From contig DGNS01000009.1 of assembly GCA_002389045.1 (NCBI GenBank), forward strand, positions 62,001 through 126,000: a stretch of DNA of 64,000 nucleotides, read 5' to 3'. The translations under genes were made by a program, and so were the position numbers. The notes beneath the pieces were generated by a model, which searched no databases, was not told the DNA's origin, and saw nothing but the letters and a program-made list of their open reading frames with translations. Every line of letters starts with the position of its first letter. Position 1 is the stretch's first letter. Positions 1 to 7,793 of the stretch are shown here, piece after piece. This stretch comes from Thiotrichaceae bacterium UBA4486 (GTDB lineage: Bacteria; Pseudomonadota; Gammaproteobacteria; Eutrophobiales; Eutrophobiaceae).

Positions 1-61
1 CGCGGTGGAGAACGAACCCGGGTCGGCGAGTTGCTGGCTGTTTTCGGATGAACGCCCGGCC

Positions 62-1189
62 ATGAGCGCGACGCTTGAACTGGCCCGGGAATTAATCGCA
101 CGGCAATCGGTTACGCCGGACGATGCCGGCTGCCAGCAACATATCGCCGATCTCATGGAACGAACCGGCTTCACTTGCCGCTACCTGCCCTTCGGGAATG
201 TTCAGAATCTCTGGGCCACGCACGGCAGTGGCGAGCCGCTGCTGGCCTTTCTGGGACATACCGACGTGGTGCCGCCTGGGCCGCTCGAGGATTGGGAATC
301 CGACCCGTTTCAGCCGCACATCCGTGATGGCCTGCTCTACGGCCGCGGCGCCGCCGATATGAAAGGCAGTGTGGCAGCCATGGTAACCGCCCTGGAACGC
401 TATGTAACCGATCACCCGGATCACCCGGGCACACTGGCCCTTCTGCTGACCAGTGATGAAGAAGGTGTCGCGGTGAATGGTATACGCCGGGTAATCGAGA
501 CATTCAGGCAGGACAACATCGTTATAAATATGTGTCTTGTCGGTGAACCGTCCAGCGACCGCCGGCTCGGCGACGTCATTCGCATCGGCCGGCGCGGCTC
601 ACTGGGTGCGACATTGCGGGTGCACGGCATCCAGGGCCATGTGGCCTTTCCCGAGAAAGCGGATAACCCGGTTCATGCCGCCAGTGCGGCACTGGCTGAA
701 CTGTGCGCGCAAACCTGGGATAACGGTAATGCCCATTTCCCGGCGACCGGTTTCCAGATTTCCAATATTCACGCCGGCACTGGTGCGGACAATGTCATCC
801 CGGGTGAACTCGAGGTCATGTTCAATTTTCGCTTCTCTACCGAGACCACGGACGATGAACTAAAACGGCGTGTGCACGCGATCCTGGACAGTCAGGGACT
901 GAACTACGATATCGAATGGCGGCTGTCCGGACAGCCGTTTCTGACCGAATCCGGCGACTTGCTGCAGGCAGTTCGCGACAGTATCCGCGATATCTGCGGG
1001 TTCGAGACGGAGCTGTCAACGGGTGGCGGCACTTCCGACGGCCGTTTCGTTGCGCCCACCGGGGCGGAAGTCATTGAACTCGGCCCGATCAACGCCACCA
1101 TTCACAAGCTGAATGAATGCACACCGGTTGCGGACCTGGAGACGTTGTCTCGACTCTATGAATCCATCATAAAAAAACTTACCGGTTAG
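62..1189 (+). CDS. dapE: Succinyl-diaminopimelate desuccinylase
   Basis: Cytoplasmic M20-family zinc hydrolase that removes succinate from N-succinyl-LL-diaminopimelate in the lysine and peptidoglycan branch. The 375 residues equal the length of E. coli DapE. Visible metal and catalytic positions are H66 and D68 in LGHTDVVP, D99 in GRGAADMKG, E133/E134 in TSDEEG, E162 in VGEPSS, and the C-terminal histidine in ATIHKLNE. The frame is open upstream to base 5, but the ATG at 62 gives the family N-terminus (MSATLELARELI), so I start there. The upstream neighbour lies outside the window. The gene is followed by about 220 bases with two hairpins and no gene. Confidence 0.96.
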   Translation: MSATLELARELIARQSVTPDDAGCQQHIADLMERTGFTCRYLPFGNVQNLWATHGSGEPLLAFLGHTDVVPPGPLEDWESDPFQPHIRDGLLYGRGAADMKGSVAAMVTALERYVTDHPDHPGTLALLLTSDEEGVAVNGIRRVIETFRQDNIVINMCLVGEPSSDRRLGDVIRIGRRGSLGATLRVHGIQGHVAFPEKADNPVHAASAALAELCAQTWDNGNAHFPATGFQISNIHAGTGADNVIPGELEVMFNFRFSTETTDDELKRRVHAILDSQGLNYDIEWRLSGQPFLTESGDLLQAVRDSIRDICGFETELSTGGGTSDGRFVAPTGAEVIELGPINATIHKLNECTPVADLETLSRLYESIIKKLTG

Positions 1190-1197
1190 ATGCATCC

Positions 1198-1216
1198 GAG
1201 AACCGGAATGGTTCTC
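1198..1216. repeat. 7-bp hairpin downstream of dapE
   Basis: GAGAACC (1198-1204) and GGTTCTC (1210-1216) form a perfect stem with a five-base loop just after the dapE stop. No T-run follows, so it is not a classical intrinsic terminator. It may be a processing or weak termination hairpin. Confidence 0.4.
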
Positions 1217-1279
1217 GAAAGAACCCTGCTCGCCTCGTGCCGGCCGCCCCCCGGTAAGACTGACTCCGCTGTTCTTTCC

Positions 1280-1304
1280 CGGCAACCGCTATCCGCGGTT
1301 GCCG
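1280..1304. repeat. 10-bp hairpin in the dapE/PAS-GGDEF gap
   Basis: A perfect 10-bp inverted repeat (1280-1289 with 1295-1304, loop TATCC) is built around GGCAACCGC/GCGGTTGCC. There is no T-run. It is the only other structured element I see between dapE and the gene starting at 1409. Confidence 0.45.
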
Positions 1305-1408
1305 CGCTACAACCGTGTCGACGTCACTTCTTCTCCGCTCACATCAAATATTTTCCATAGCTGCCGATAACGCTCTGACTACTGCCGGAGATTATCAGGA
1401 CGCTGCTC

Positions 1409-2230
1409 ATGCCCACACCACAACTGCCTATCGATAAACGTTTGTTCAATTCGCTCAGCATCGGAGTCGTCCTCTGCGACTCTCAGGACAATATCGTCTG
1501 GGTCAACGATGGTTTCCTTGAACTCATGGTCGCTGAAAGAAACAGCGTGATTGGTGCTCCCGTGGCCGCTCTTTTGAAACACAACCTGACCACCACGGTT
1601 AATTCCCTTGATGTTATGCGTTATGAAACCACCAGTGACGATGGCAGAACCCTCTGGCTGCACTGTATAAGCGCCCCGATCAAAGTTGATGGGAAACTGA
1701 CATACAGCTTGCGCCTGTTGCTGGACATTACGGAATTTCAGCAGCGGCGTAACCTGCGCTCACTGATCACCACGGGCATTGATGACTCTCGGCTGGATCA
1801 AATAAGCGGCATCCTCAACCGTCGCGCCATTCTCCAGGAACTCAATGCAGAAATATCCAGAACCCGTCGTTACGGCAACCCGCTTGGCCTCATCCTGTTG
1901 CGCTATCCAGTGCCTGTAATCATGCATGAAGATAATGTCAACATGCTGCTGCAATCACTGGCAAACACTCTGAACGACCAGTTACGCTGGGTCGATAAAC
2001 TGGGCGCGCTCGATAAGGGTGAATTCCTGGTGGTATTGCCGGAATCCGACGAGGAGTCGGCACAGCAAACCTGGAAAAAGATCAATTACGCCATCCAGGA
2101 AGTCACCATGCGACCGGAACAGATGAATCTGGATTACACGGTCGCCATTACTGCCTGGGTGAAGAACGATACGCCCGATACCATGCTCGAACGGCTGCAG
2201 TCCTCGATCGCGGAACAAAAGGTAGCCTAG
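1409..2230 (+). CDS. PAS domain protein with degenerate GGDEF domain
   Basis: A 273-residue cytoplasmic signalling protein. Residues 10-120 look like a PAS sensor (GVVLCDSQDNIVWVND, ending in the PAC-like segment LRLLLDITEFQ). Residues 130-270 follow the GGDEF fold: SGILNRRAIL stands at the DxLTGLxNR position and LDKGEFLVVLPES at the (A)GGDEF site. The signature is therefore DKGEF and lacks the paired glycines, so diguanylate cyclase activity is unlikely. A sensory or effector role in c-di-GMP signalling is inference. An AGGA about 9 bases before the ATG supports the start. No membrane segment is visible. Convergent with aceA across a heptad tract and a bidirectional terminator. Confidence 0.75.
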   Translation: MPTPQLPIDKRLFNSLSIGVVLCDSQDNIVWVNDGFLELMVAERNSVIGAPVAALLKHNLTTTVNSLDVMRYETTSDDGRTLWLHCISAPIKVDGKLTYSLRLLLDITEFQQRRNLRSLITTGIDDSRLDQISGILNRRAILQELNAEISRTRRYGNPLGLILLRYPVPVIMHEDNVNMLLQSLANTLNDQLRWVDKLGALDKGEFLVVLPESDEESAQQTWKKINYAIQEVTMRPEQMNLDYTVAITAWVKNDTPDTMLERLQSSIAEQKVA

Positions 2231-2244
2231 ACTGCCACCCAACC

Positions 2245-2342
2245 GTTCAACGTTCACCATTCACCATTCACCGCTCACTGTTGTCTGTCGTCTGTCGTCT
2301 GTCGTCTGTTGACTGTTGACTGTTGACTGTCCACCGTTCACC
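2245..2342. repeat. Heptad tract T1
   Basis: Fourteen consecutive 7-bp units in unbroken phase, from GTTCAAC at 2245 through GTTCACC, ATTCACC, GTCGTCT (x3) and GTTGACT (x3) to GTTCACC at 2336-2342. It lies between the 3' ends of two convergent genes and abuts the terminator at 2344. Confidence 0.9.
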
Positions 2343-2343
2343 G

Positions 2344-2376
2344 AAAAAAAACGGGACCCGAAGGTCCCGTCTTTTT
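2344..2376. terminator. Bidirectional intrinsic terminator
   Basis: Perfect 8-bp stem ACGGGACC (2351-2358) / GGTCCCGT (2363-2370) with a CGAA tetraloop, an A-run (2344-2350) on one side and a T-run (2372-2376) on the other. It can terminate both aceA and the convergent PAS/GGDEF gene. Confidence 0.9.
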
Positions 2377-2401
2377 AACCAGGCTTGATTGAGTTCGCCA
2401 A

Positions 2402-3697
2402 TCAGGCTTTTTTGGCATCATCAAACTGCTGTTCTTCCGTGGAACCGGTCAGTGCGGTGACGGATGACTGGCCTCCCTGGATAACCGTGGTGACATCATC
2501 AAAGTAACCGGCACCGACTTCCTGCTGGTGGCTGACAAAGGTGTAGCCATGTTCGCGGGCGGCGAATTCCGGTTCCTGGACTTTTTCAACATAGGCCGTC
2601 ATACCACGCTGTACATAGTCACGGGTCAATTCAAACATGTTGTACCACATGTTATGAATACCGGCGAGGGTGATGAACTGGTACTTGTAGCCCATGGCGC
2701 CCAGTTCACGCTGGAACTTGGCGATAGTGGCATCGTCCAGGTTCTTGCGCCAGTTGAAGGACGGCGAGCAGTTGTAGGCCAGCAGCTGGTTCGGGTGCTC
2801 CTTGCGTACGGCCTCGGCAAACTGCCGGGCTTCGTCCAGATCCGGCACCGCGGTTTCACACCAGAGCAGGTCGGCGTACGGCGCGTAGGAAATACCGCGA
2901 TCAATGGCCTGTTCGATACCCGGTTTGGTCACATAAAAACCTTCGGCGGTACGTTCACCGGTACAGAAACGCTGGTCACGCTCGTCAAAGTCGGAAGTCA
3001 GCAGTGCGGCGGCATTGGCATCGGTACGAGCCAGGACGATGGTGGGCACGCCCATGGTGTCGGCCGCCAGACGCGCTGCCACGAGTTTCTGGATGGCTTC
3101 CTGGGTCGGCACCAGGACCTTGCCGCCCATGTGGCCGCATTTCTTCACGGAGGCGAGCTGATCCTCGAAATGAACACCGGAAGCTCCGGCCTCGATCATG
3201 CCTTTCATCAATTCGAAGGCGTTCAGTACACCACCGAAACCGGCCTCGGCGTCAGCGACGATAGGTGCGAAATAATCAACCTCATCCTCGCCGCGGGACC
3301 ACTGAATTTCGTCGGCGCGGCGAAAAGTGTTATTCATACGGCGGACCATGGTCGGGACCGAGTTATAGGCATACAGTGACTGGTCCGGGTACATGGTTTC
3401 GGAAGTGTTGCCGTCAGCAGCCACTTGCCAACCGGAAAGATAAATGGCCTTGATGCCGGCCTTGACCTGTTGCATGGCCTGACCCGCCGTGATGGCGCCC
3501 ATACAGTTGATGTAATCTTCCTCGTTGACCAGTTTCCAGAGTTTTTCCGCACCGCGTTTTGCAAGCGTGTATTCCTCGAGCACGGACCCCCGCAGACGCA
3601 CCACGTCCTCGGCGCTGTAGTCACGTGTGACATCCGCCCAACGTGAATTCTCCGCCCAGTCTTTCTCCAGTGCCTTGATTTGTTCTTGTCTTTTCAC
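2402..3697 (-). CDS. aceA: Isocitrate lyase
   Basis: Cleaves isocitrate to glyoxylate and succinate, the first step of the glyoxylate shunt. The 431 residues match the AceA family. The catalytic KKCGHMGGK motif is at residues 185-193 with Cys187. Downstream elements include LARTDANAA, WCETAVPD and the C-terminal NCSPSFNW. The frame is open to an ATG at 3721, but an AGGAGG lies inside that extension, 7 bases before a GTG at 3697, so I choose the GTG start. Malate synthase is encoded about 4 kb away. A LysR-type gene is divergent and could control aceA. The gene ends at a bidirectional terminator. Confidence 0.96.
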   Translation of the reverse strand: MKRQEQIKALEKDWAENSRWADVTRDYSAEDVVRLRGSVLEEYTLAKRGAEKLWKLVNEEDYINCMGAITAGQAMQQVKAGIKAIYLSGWQVAADGNTSETMYPDQSLYAYNSVPTMVRRMNNTFRRADEIQWSRGEDEVDYFAPIVADAEAGFGGVLNAFELMKGMIEAGASGVHFEDQLASVKKCGHMGGKVLVPTQEAIQKLVAARLAADTMGVPTIVLARTDANAAALLTSDFDERDQRFCTGERTAEGFYVTKPGIEQAIDRGISYAPYADLLWCETAVPDLDEARQFAEAVRKEHPNQLLAYNCSPSFNWRKNLDDATIAKFQRELGAMGYKYQFITLAGIHNMWYNMFELTRDYVQRGMTAYVEKVQEPEFAAREHGYTFVSHQQEVGAGYFDDVTTVIQGGQSSVTALTGSTEEQQFDDAKKA

Positions 3698-3880
3698 AAT
3701 GAAACCTCCTGCAAAACGCATTTATAAGAATAATTAAGCAAACATATAACTCGGTCGAACATGGGGGCCATCATAGTGCCCGGGCGGTGATGCATATGGT
3801 AATTCCGGGTACCCCGGGTTATAGCAGACACAGCCGCCCCCATGCCAGGTGGAGCGACACATTACGAAGCAATTTATAAT

Positions 3881-3886
3881 TTGACA
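3881..3886 (+). promoter_or_regulatory. Candidate -35 (TTGACA) for the LysR-type gene
   Basis: A consensus TTGACA stands about 50 bases before the LysR ATG. AT-rich -10 candidates such as TAGTAT at 3906 overlap the palindrome at 3903-3931. The exact -10 is uncertain. Confidence 0.4.
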
Positions 3887-3902
3887 AACTAATTTTTTTA
3901 AT

Positions 3903-3931
3903 ATTTAGTATTAATAATCTTAATACTAAAT
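3903..3931. promoter_or_regulatory. 12-bp perfect inverted repeat, operator-like
   Basis: ATTTAGTATTAA (3903-3914) and TTAATACTAAAT (3920-3931) are perfect complements around a five-base spacer. The repeat sits 7 bases before the LysR-type ATG at 3939 and about 200 bases upstream of the divergent aceA. This is the position expected for an autoregulatory LysR site. As RNA it would form a hairpin over the ribosome-binding region. Confidence 0.6.
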
Positions 3932-3938
3932 CAATCTT

Positions 3939-4904
3939 ATGCCGGACTCGCATCTGCGCTTTGCCTTGAAACAGAGCCGTTTCAAACAGTTACGCGCATT
4001 TTGTTACACTGCACAGACACACAGCATGTCCAAGGCGGCTGAACAGATGTTTTTAAGCCAGCCGTCCATCTCCCTGCTGATCCAGTCATTGGAGAAGGAT
4101 CTCGACGAGAAGCTGTTCCTGCGCCGCGGCCCCCGAATCCTGCTGACAACAGAGGGAGCGACTCTGTTCAGCCTTGCCCTTCCCCTGGTAGAGGGTCTGG
4201 AAACGTTGCCGCAAACCTTCCATGAACAATGCCGCAACCAGATCTCCGGGAACTTGACCATTGCTGCCGGTGAGTCCTCGATCCTCTACCTGCTGCCGGA
4301 CATCATCAAGGTGTTTTCCGATAAATACCCGCACATCCAGATCAAGCTGAACAATGTATCGGGAAATGAAGGTCTGGCCCAGATCCGCGCCGGTGAAGCG
4401 GATTTCGCCGTGGGCTCGATTTTGAACGTGCCCAAAGACATATTTTATCTGCCCATTTATAATTTCGAGCCGATGCTGATCACACCGAACGATCATCCCC
4501 TGCTTGAATCCAATCCGGTGACGATACAGGATATTGCCAGGTACGGGCTGATTCTCTCACCCCAGCACCAGTCGACCCGGCAGATGGTGGACCTGGTTTT
4601 CCAGCAGTTTAACAGCGAATACAACGTGGTAATCGAGGCTGGAGGCTGGGAAGTAACCAAGAAATACGTGGAATGCGGGCTTGGCATCTCCATCGTCAAT
4701 GACATCTGCCTGTCCGGCAAGGAACAACTGGCCTCGATCCCGCTGGGCAAGTATTTCCCCAAGCGCAGTTACGGGATTTTTTTGCGCAATGGCACCGCCA
4801 TTTCCCCGGCAGCACGGCGGTTCATAACGATTATGGACACCGGCGCGGTCGAGAAATACCAGGCATCGGAACAACGTGCGAGAATGCAGGCACATCCAAC
4901 ATGA
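3939..4904 (+). CDS. LysR-family transcriptional regulator
   Basis: A 321-residue LysR-type regulator. The N-terminal winged helix-turn-helix spans roughly residues 14-75 (FKQLRAFCYTAQTHSMSKAA, then SQPSISLLIQSLEKDL). The effector domain follows from about residue 100 (GNLTIAAGESS). The inducer is not predictable from sequence. It is divergent from aceA, so control of isocitrate lyase is a reasonable inference. No Shine-Dalgarno is visible because the 3903-3931 palindrome fills that space. Such proteins usually bind T-N11-A sites and repress themselves. Downstream is clpS, with about 120 bases between. Confidence 0.9.
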   Translation: MPDSHLRFALKQSRFKQLRAFCYTAQTHSMSKAAEQMFLSQPSISLLIQSLEKDLDEKLFLRRGPRILLTTEGATLFSLALPLVEGLETLPQTFHEQCRNQISGNLTIAAGESSILYLLPDIIKVFSDKYPHIQIKLNNVSGNEGLAQIRAGEADFAVGSILNVPKDIFYLPIYNFEPMLITPNDHPLLESNPVTIQDIARYGLILSPQHQSTRQMVDLVFQQFNSEYNVVIEAGGWEVTKKYVECGLGISIVNDICLSGKEQLASIPLGKYFPKRSYGIFLRNGTAISPAARRFITIMDTGAVEKYQASEQRARMQAHPT

Positions 4905-5028
4905 GTTTTTATGGCATGAAATGTGCGACACTATCGGGACTGAAAAAGTACTTGAAACATGGCTCTGCTACGTCAAATATATAGTCATAGAGTAACGATC
5001 TGTTATGTTAATCTTTGCAATCACAAAC

Positions 5029-5349
5029 ATGTCTGATAAACCTGACAGCCATCATGAAGACGGGCTGGTCGTTCAGGAGACCAGGCCCAAACTCAAGCAA
5101 CCCCCGCTCTACAAGGTTGTGTTACTCAACGACGATTACACGCCCATGGATTTCGTTGTGCACATACTGGAGATCTTTTTTGGCATGGATCGTGAAAATG
5201 CAACCCGTATCATGCTGGAAGTGCATACCCGGGGTAAGGGCGTTTGCGGCATCTTCACCCACGAAATCGCGGAGACGAAGGTATCGCAGGTGACCAATTA
5301 TTCCAGGGAGAACCAGCATCCGCTGTTATGTACCACTGAACTCGCTTAA
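5029..5349 (+). CDS. clpS: ClpS, adaptor of the ClpAP protease
   Basis: Small cytoplasmic adaptor that delivers N-degron substrates to ClpA. The core matches the family: YKVVLLNDDYTPMDFVV, HTRGKGVCGIFTHEIAETKV and the C-terminal ENQHPLLCT. The open frame begins at an ATG at 5005, but starting at 5029 (MSDKPDSHH) gives 106 residues, the normal length. Neither ATG has a strong Shine-Dalgarno. It lies 15 bases upstream of clpA, the standard clpS-clpA operon. Confidence 0.95.
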   Translation: MSDKPDSHHEDGLVVQETRPKLKQPPLYKVVLLNDDYTPMDFVVHILEIFFGMDRENATRIMLEVHTRGKGVCGIFTHEIAETKVSQVTNYSRENQHPLLCTTELA

Positions 5350-5364
5350 CAGGAGACATGAGAC

Positions 5365-7635
5365 ATGCTTGATAAAGAGCTTGAACAGACACTGAATACG
5401 GCTTTCCGCCAGGCGCGTGAACAGCGCCACGAGTTCATGACAGTGGAACACCTGTTGCTCGCGCTGCTGGACAACTCCTCGGCAGTGAAAGTATTGCGGG
5501 CCTGCGGCGCGGATCTGAATCGACTGCATGCCGAACTGCAGCAGTTTATCGAGAAAAACTCGCCCCTGTTGATGGATGACGACGAACGCGAAACCCAGCC
5601 GACACTGGGCTTCCAGCGTGTTCTGCAGCGTGCCGTCTTCCACGTGCAGTCTTCCGGCAAGAAAGAAGTCACCGGCGCCAATGTGCTGGTGGCCATTTTC
5701 GGTGAACGCGAATCGCACGCCGCCTATTTTCTGAATCAACAGAACATCGCCCGCCTGGACGTGGTCAATTACATCTCCCACGGTATCGCCAAGATCCAGG
5801 AAGAAAATGAAAGCCAGGATGCCGAAAGCGAAGCCGACGAAGACATCACCGGTGGTGAGGAAGTTTCCAATAATCCGCTGGAAAACTATGCCATCAATCT
5901 CAATGAACAGGCCCGAATCGGCAAGATCGATCCGCTGATCGGCCGTCAGCTTGAAGTCGAGCGCACCATTCAGATCCTGTGCCGGCGCCGTAAAAACAAT
6001 CCGCTGTTTGTCGGCGAGGCCGGTGTCGGCAAAACCGCCATCGCCGAGGGTCTGGCCAAGCTGATTGAGGATGGCGATGTGCCGGAAGTACTCGAGAACT
6101 GTGTTATTTATGCACTGGATCTGGGCGCATTGCTGGCCGGCACCAAGTACCGGGGTGATTTCGAAAAACGCCTGAAAGGCGTCATCGCCCAGCTCAAGCG
6201 CAAGGAAGGCTCGGTCCTGTTTATTGACGAAATCCACACCATCATCGGCGCCGGCGCGGCGTCCGGCGGAGTGATGGACGCATCCAATATCATCAAGCCG
6301 GTGCTCGCTTCCGGGGATCTGAAATGCATCGGTTCGACCACCTACCAGGAATTCCGCGGCATCTTCGAGAAAGACCGGGCCCTGGCGCGCCGTTTCCAGA
6401 AGATCGACATCTCCGAACCCAGCACAGAGGAGACCGTGAAGATCCTCGAAGGACTGAAGTCGCGTTTCGAGGATTACCATAACATCAAGTTCACGCACCA
6501 GGCGCTCAGGGCCGCGGCGGAACTGACCGATCGCTACATCAATGATCGCCATCTGCCGGACAAGGCCATCGATATCATTGACGAAGCCGGCGCCTCGCAA
6601 AAACTGCTGCCGCCCTCGAAACGGCGCAAAACCGTGACCGTCGGTGACGTCGAGAACATCATCGCGCGTATCGCACGCATTCCGCCCAAACACGTCAATT
6701 CCTCCGATAAAGAGGTGATGAAAAATCTCGAACGTAACCTGAAGATGGTCGTCTTCGGGCAGAACCAGGCCATCGAAACCCTGAGCACCGCGATCAAGAT
6801 GTCACGCTCGGGGCTGGGCAACCCTGAAAAACCCATCGGCTCGTTCCTGTTTGCCGGCCCTACCGGTGTCGGCAAGACCGAGGTCACGCGGCAACTGGCC
6901 CAGATCATGGGTATCGAGCTGATTCGTTTCGACATGTCGGAATACATGGAACGCCATACGGTCTCCCGGCTTATCGGCGCGCCTCCGGGTTATGTCGGCT
7001 TTGACCAGGGCGGCCTGTTGACCGATGCCGTCAATAAACAACCTCATGCGGTGTTGTTGATGGATGAAATCGAAAAGGCGCACCAGGACGTGTTCAACCT
7101 GCTGCTGCAGGTCATGGACCACGGCACCCTGACCGATGCCAATGGCCGCAAAACCGATTTTCGCAATGTCGTCATCGTCATGACTACCAATGCGGGCGCC
7201 GAACGCATCAGCCGACGTTCCGTCGGATTCACGCCACAGGATCACAGCGGCGATTCACTCGAGGAGATCAACCGTTTCTTCAGCCCGGAATTCCGCAACC
7301 GCCTGGATGCGGTGATCCAGTTCCAGCCCCTGCACAGGAAAACCATCCTGTCCGTGGTCGACAAGTTCCTCGCCGAACTGGAAGCCCAGCTCGACGAGAA
7401 GAAAGTGTCGCTGGTGGTCAATGACGACGCCCGTAAATGGTTTGCCGAGCACGGCTATGACCGCATCATGGGCGCCCGTCCGATGAGCCGACTGATCCAG
7501 GAAAAAATCAAAAAACCCCTGGCCGAGGAACTGCTGTTCGGTCGTCTCTCCCACGGCGGCCATGTCGTTGTGACCATTTCCGAGGATGATGTTCAACTGA
7601 ATATCGAGGAAAATGAGACGGTAACGTCGACCTGA
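5365..7635 (+). CDS. clpA: ClpA, ATPase subunit of ClpAP protease
   Basis: A 756-residue Hsp100 unfoldase with two AAA+ modules. The N-domain (about 1-145) begins MLDKELEQTLN. The first module has Walker A GEAGVGKTA and Walker B VLFIDEIHT. The second has Walker A GPTGVGKTE and Walker B VLLMDEIEKA. A VGF tripeptide around RRSVGFTPQ is in the ClpP-contact loop position. AGGAGA at 5351-5356 stands 8 bases before the ATG. It translocates substrates into ClpP (not in this window) and receives N-degron proteins from ClpS. Confidence 0.97.
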   Translation: MLDKELEQTLNTAFRQAREQRHEFMTVEHLLLALLDNSSAVKVLRACGADLNRLHAELQQFIEKNSPLLMDDDERETQPTLGFQRVLQRAVFHVQSSGKKEVTGANVLVAIFGERESHAAYFLNQQNIARLDVVNYISHGIAKIQEENESQDAESEADEDITGGEEVSNNPLENYAINLNEQARIGKIDPLIGRQLEVERTIQILCRRRKNNPLFVGEAGVGKTAIAEGLAKLIEDGDVPEVLENCVIYALDLGALLAGTKYRGDFEKRLKGVIAQLKRKEGSVLFIDEIHTIIGAGAASGGVMDASNIIKPVLASGDLKCIGSTTYQEFRGIFEKDRALARRFQKIDISEPSTEETVKILEGLKSRFEDYHNIKFTHQALRAAAELTDRYINDRHLPDKAIDIIDEAGASQKLLPPSKRRKTVTVGDVENIIARIARIPPKHVNSSDKEVMKNLERNLKMVVFGQNQAIETLSTAIKMSRSGLGNPEKPIGSFLFAGPTGVGKTEVTRQLAQIMGIELIRFDMSEYMERHTVSRLIGAPPGYVGFDQGGLLTDAVNKQPHAVLLMDEIEKAHQDVFNLLLQVMDHGTLTDANGRKTDFRNVVIVMTTNAGAERISRRSVGFTPQDHSGDSLEEINRFFSPEFRNRLDAVIQFQPLHRKTILSVVDKFLAELEAQLDEKKVSLVVNDDARKWFAEHGYDRIMGARPMSRLIQEKIKKPLAEELLFGRLSHGGHVVVTISEDDVQLNIEENETVTST

Positions 7636-7793
7636 CACGACCTCTTCCCGGTATTTCTTCATGCTGCATTGCAATATATGCAGATAATCGGTAATCTTTT
7701 GTCTGGCGAATCGCATTCGCCCTGCAAGCCGGCCTGCGGCTGCACCCTGCACCACCGTGGCCCGGAGTGTTTTATCAATACGGAGTATCACGT

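Noticed and set aside
2528..3379. 283-residue open frame opposite aceA
   Set aside because: Antisense shadow of the isocitrate lyase gene, with no start signal or family resemblance.
5326..6693. 455-residue open frame on the minus strand across clpA
   Set aside because: It lies wholly opposite the conserved ClpA frame and its translation has no recognisable domain; codon structure is explained by clpA.
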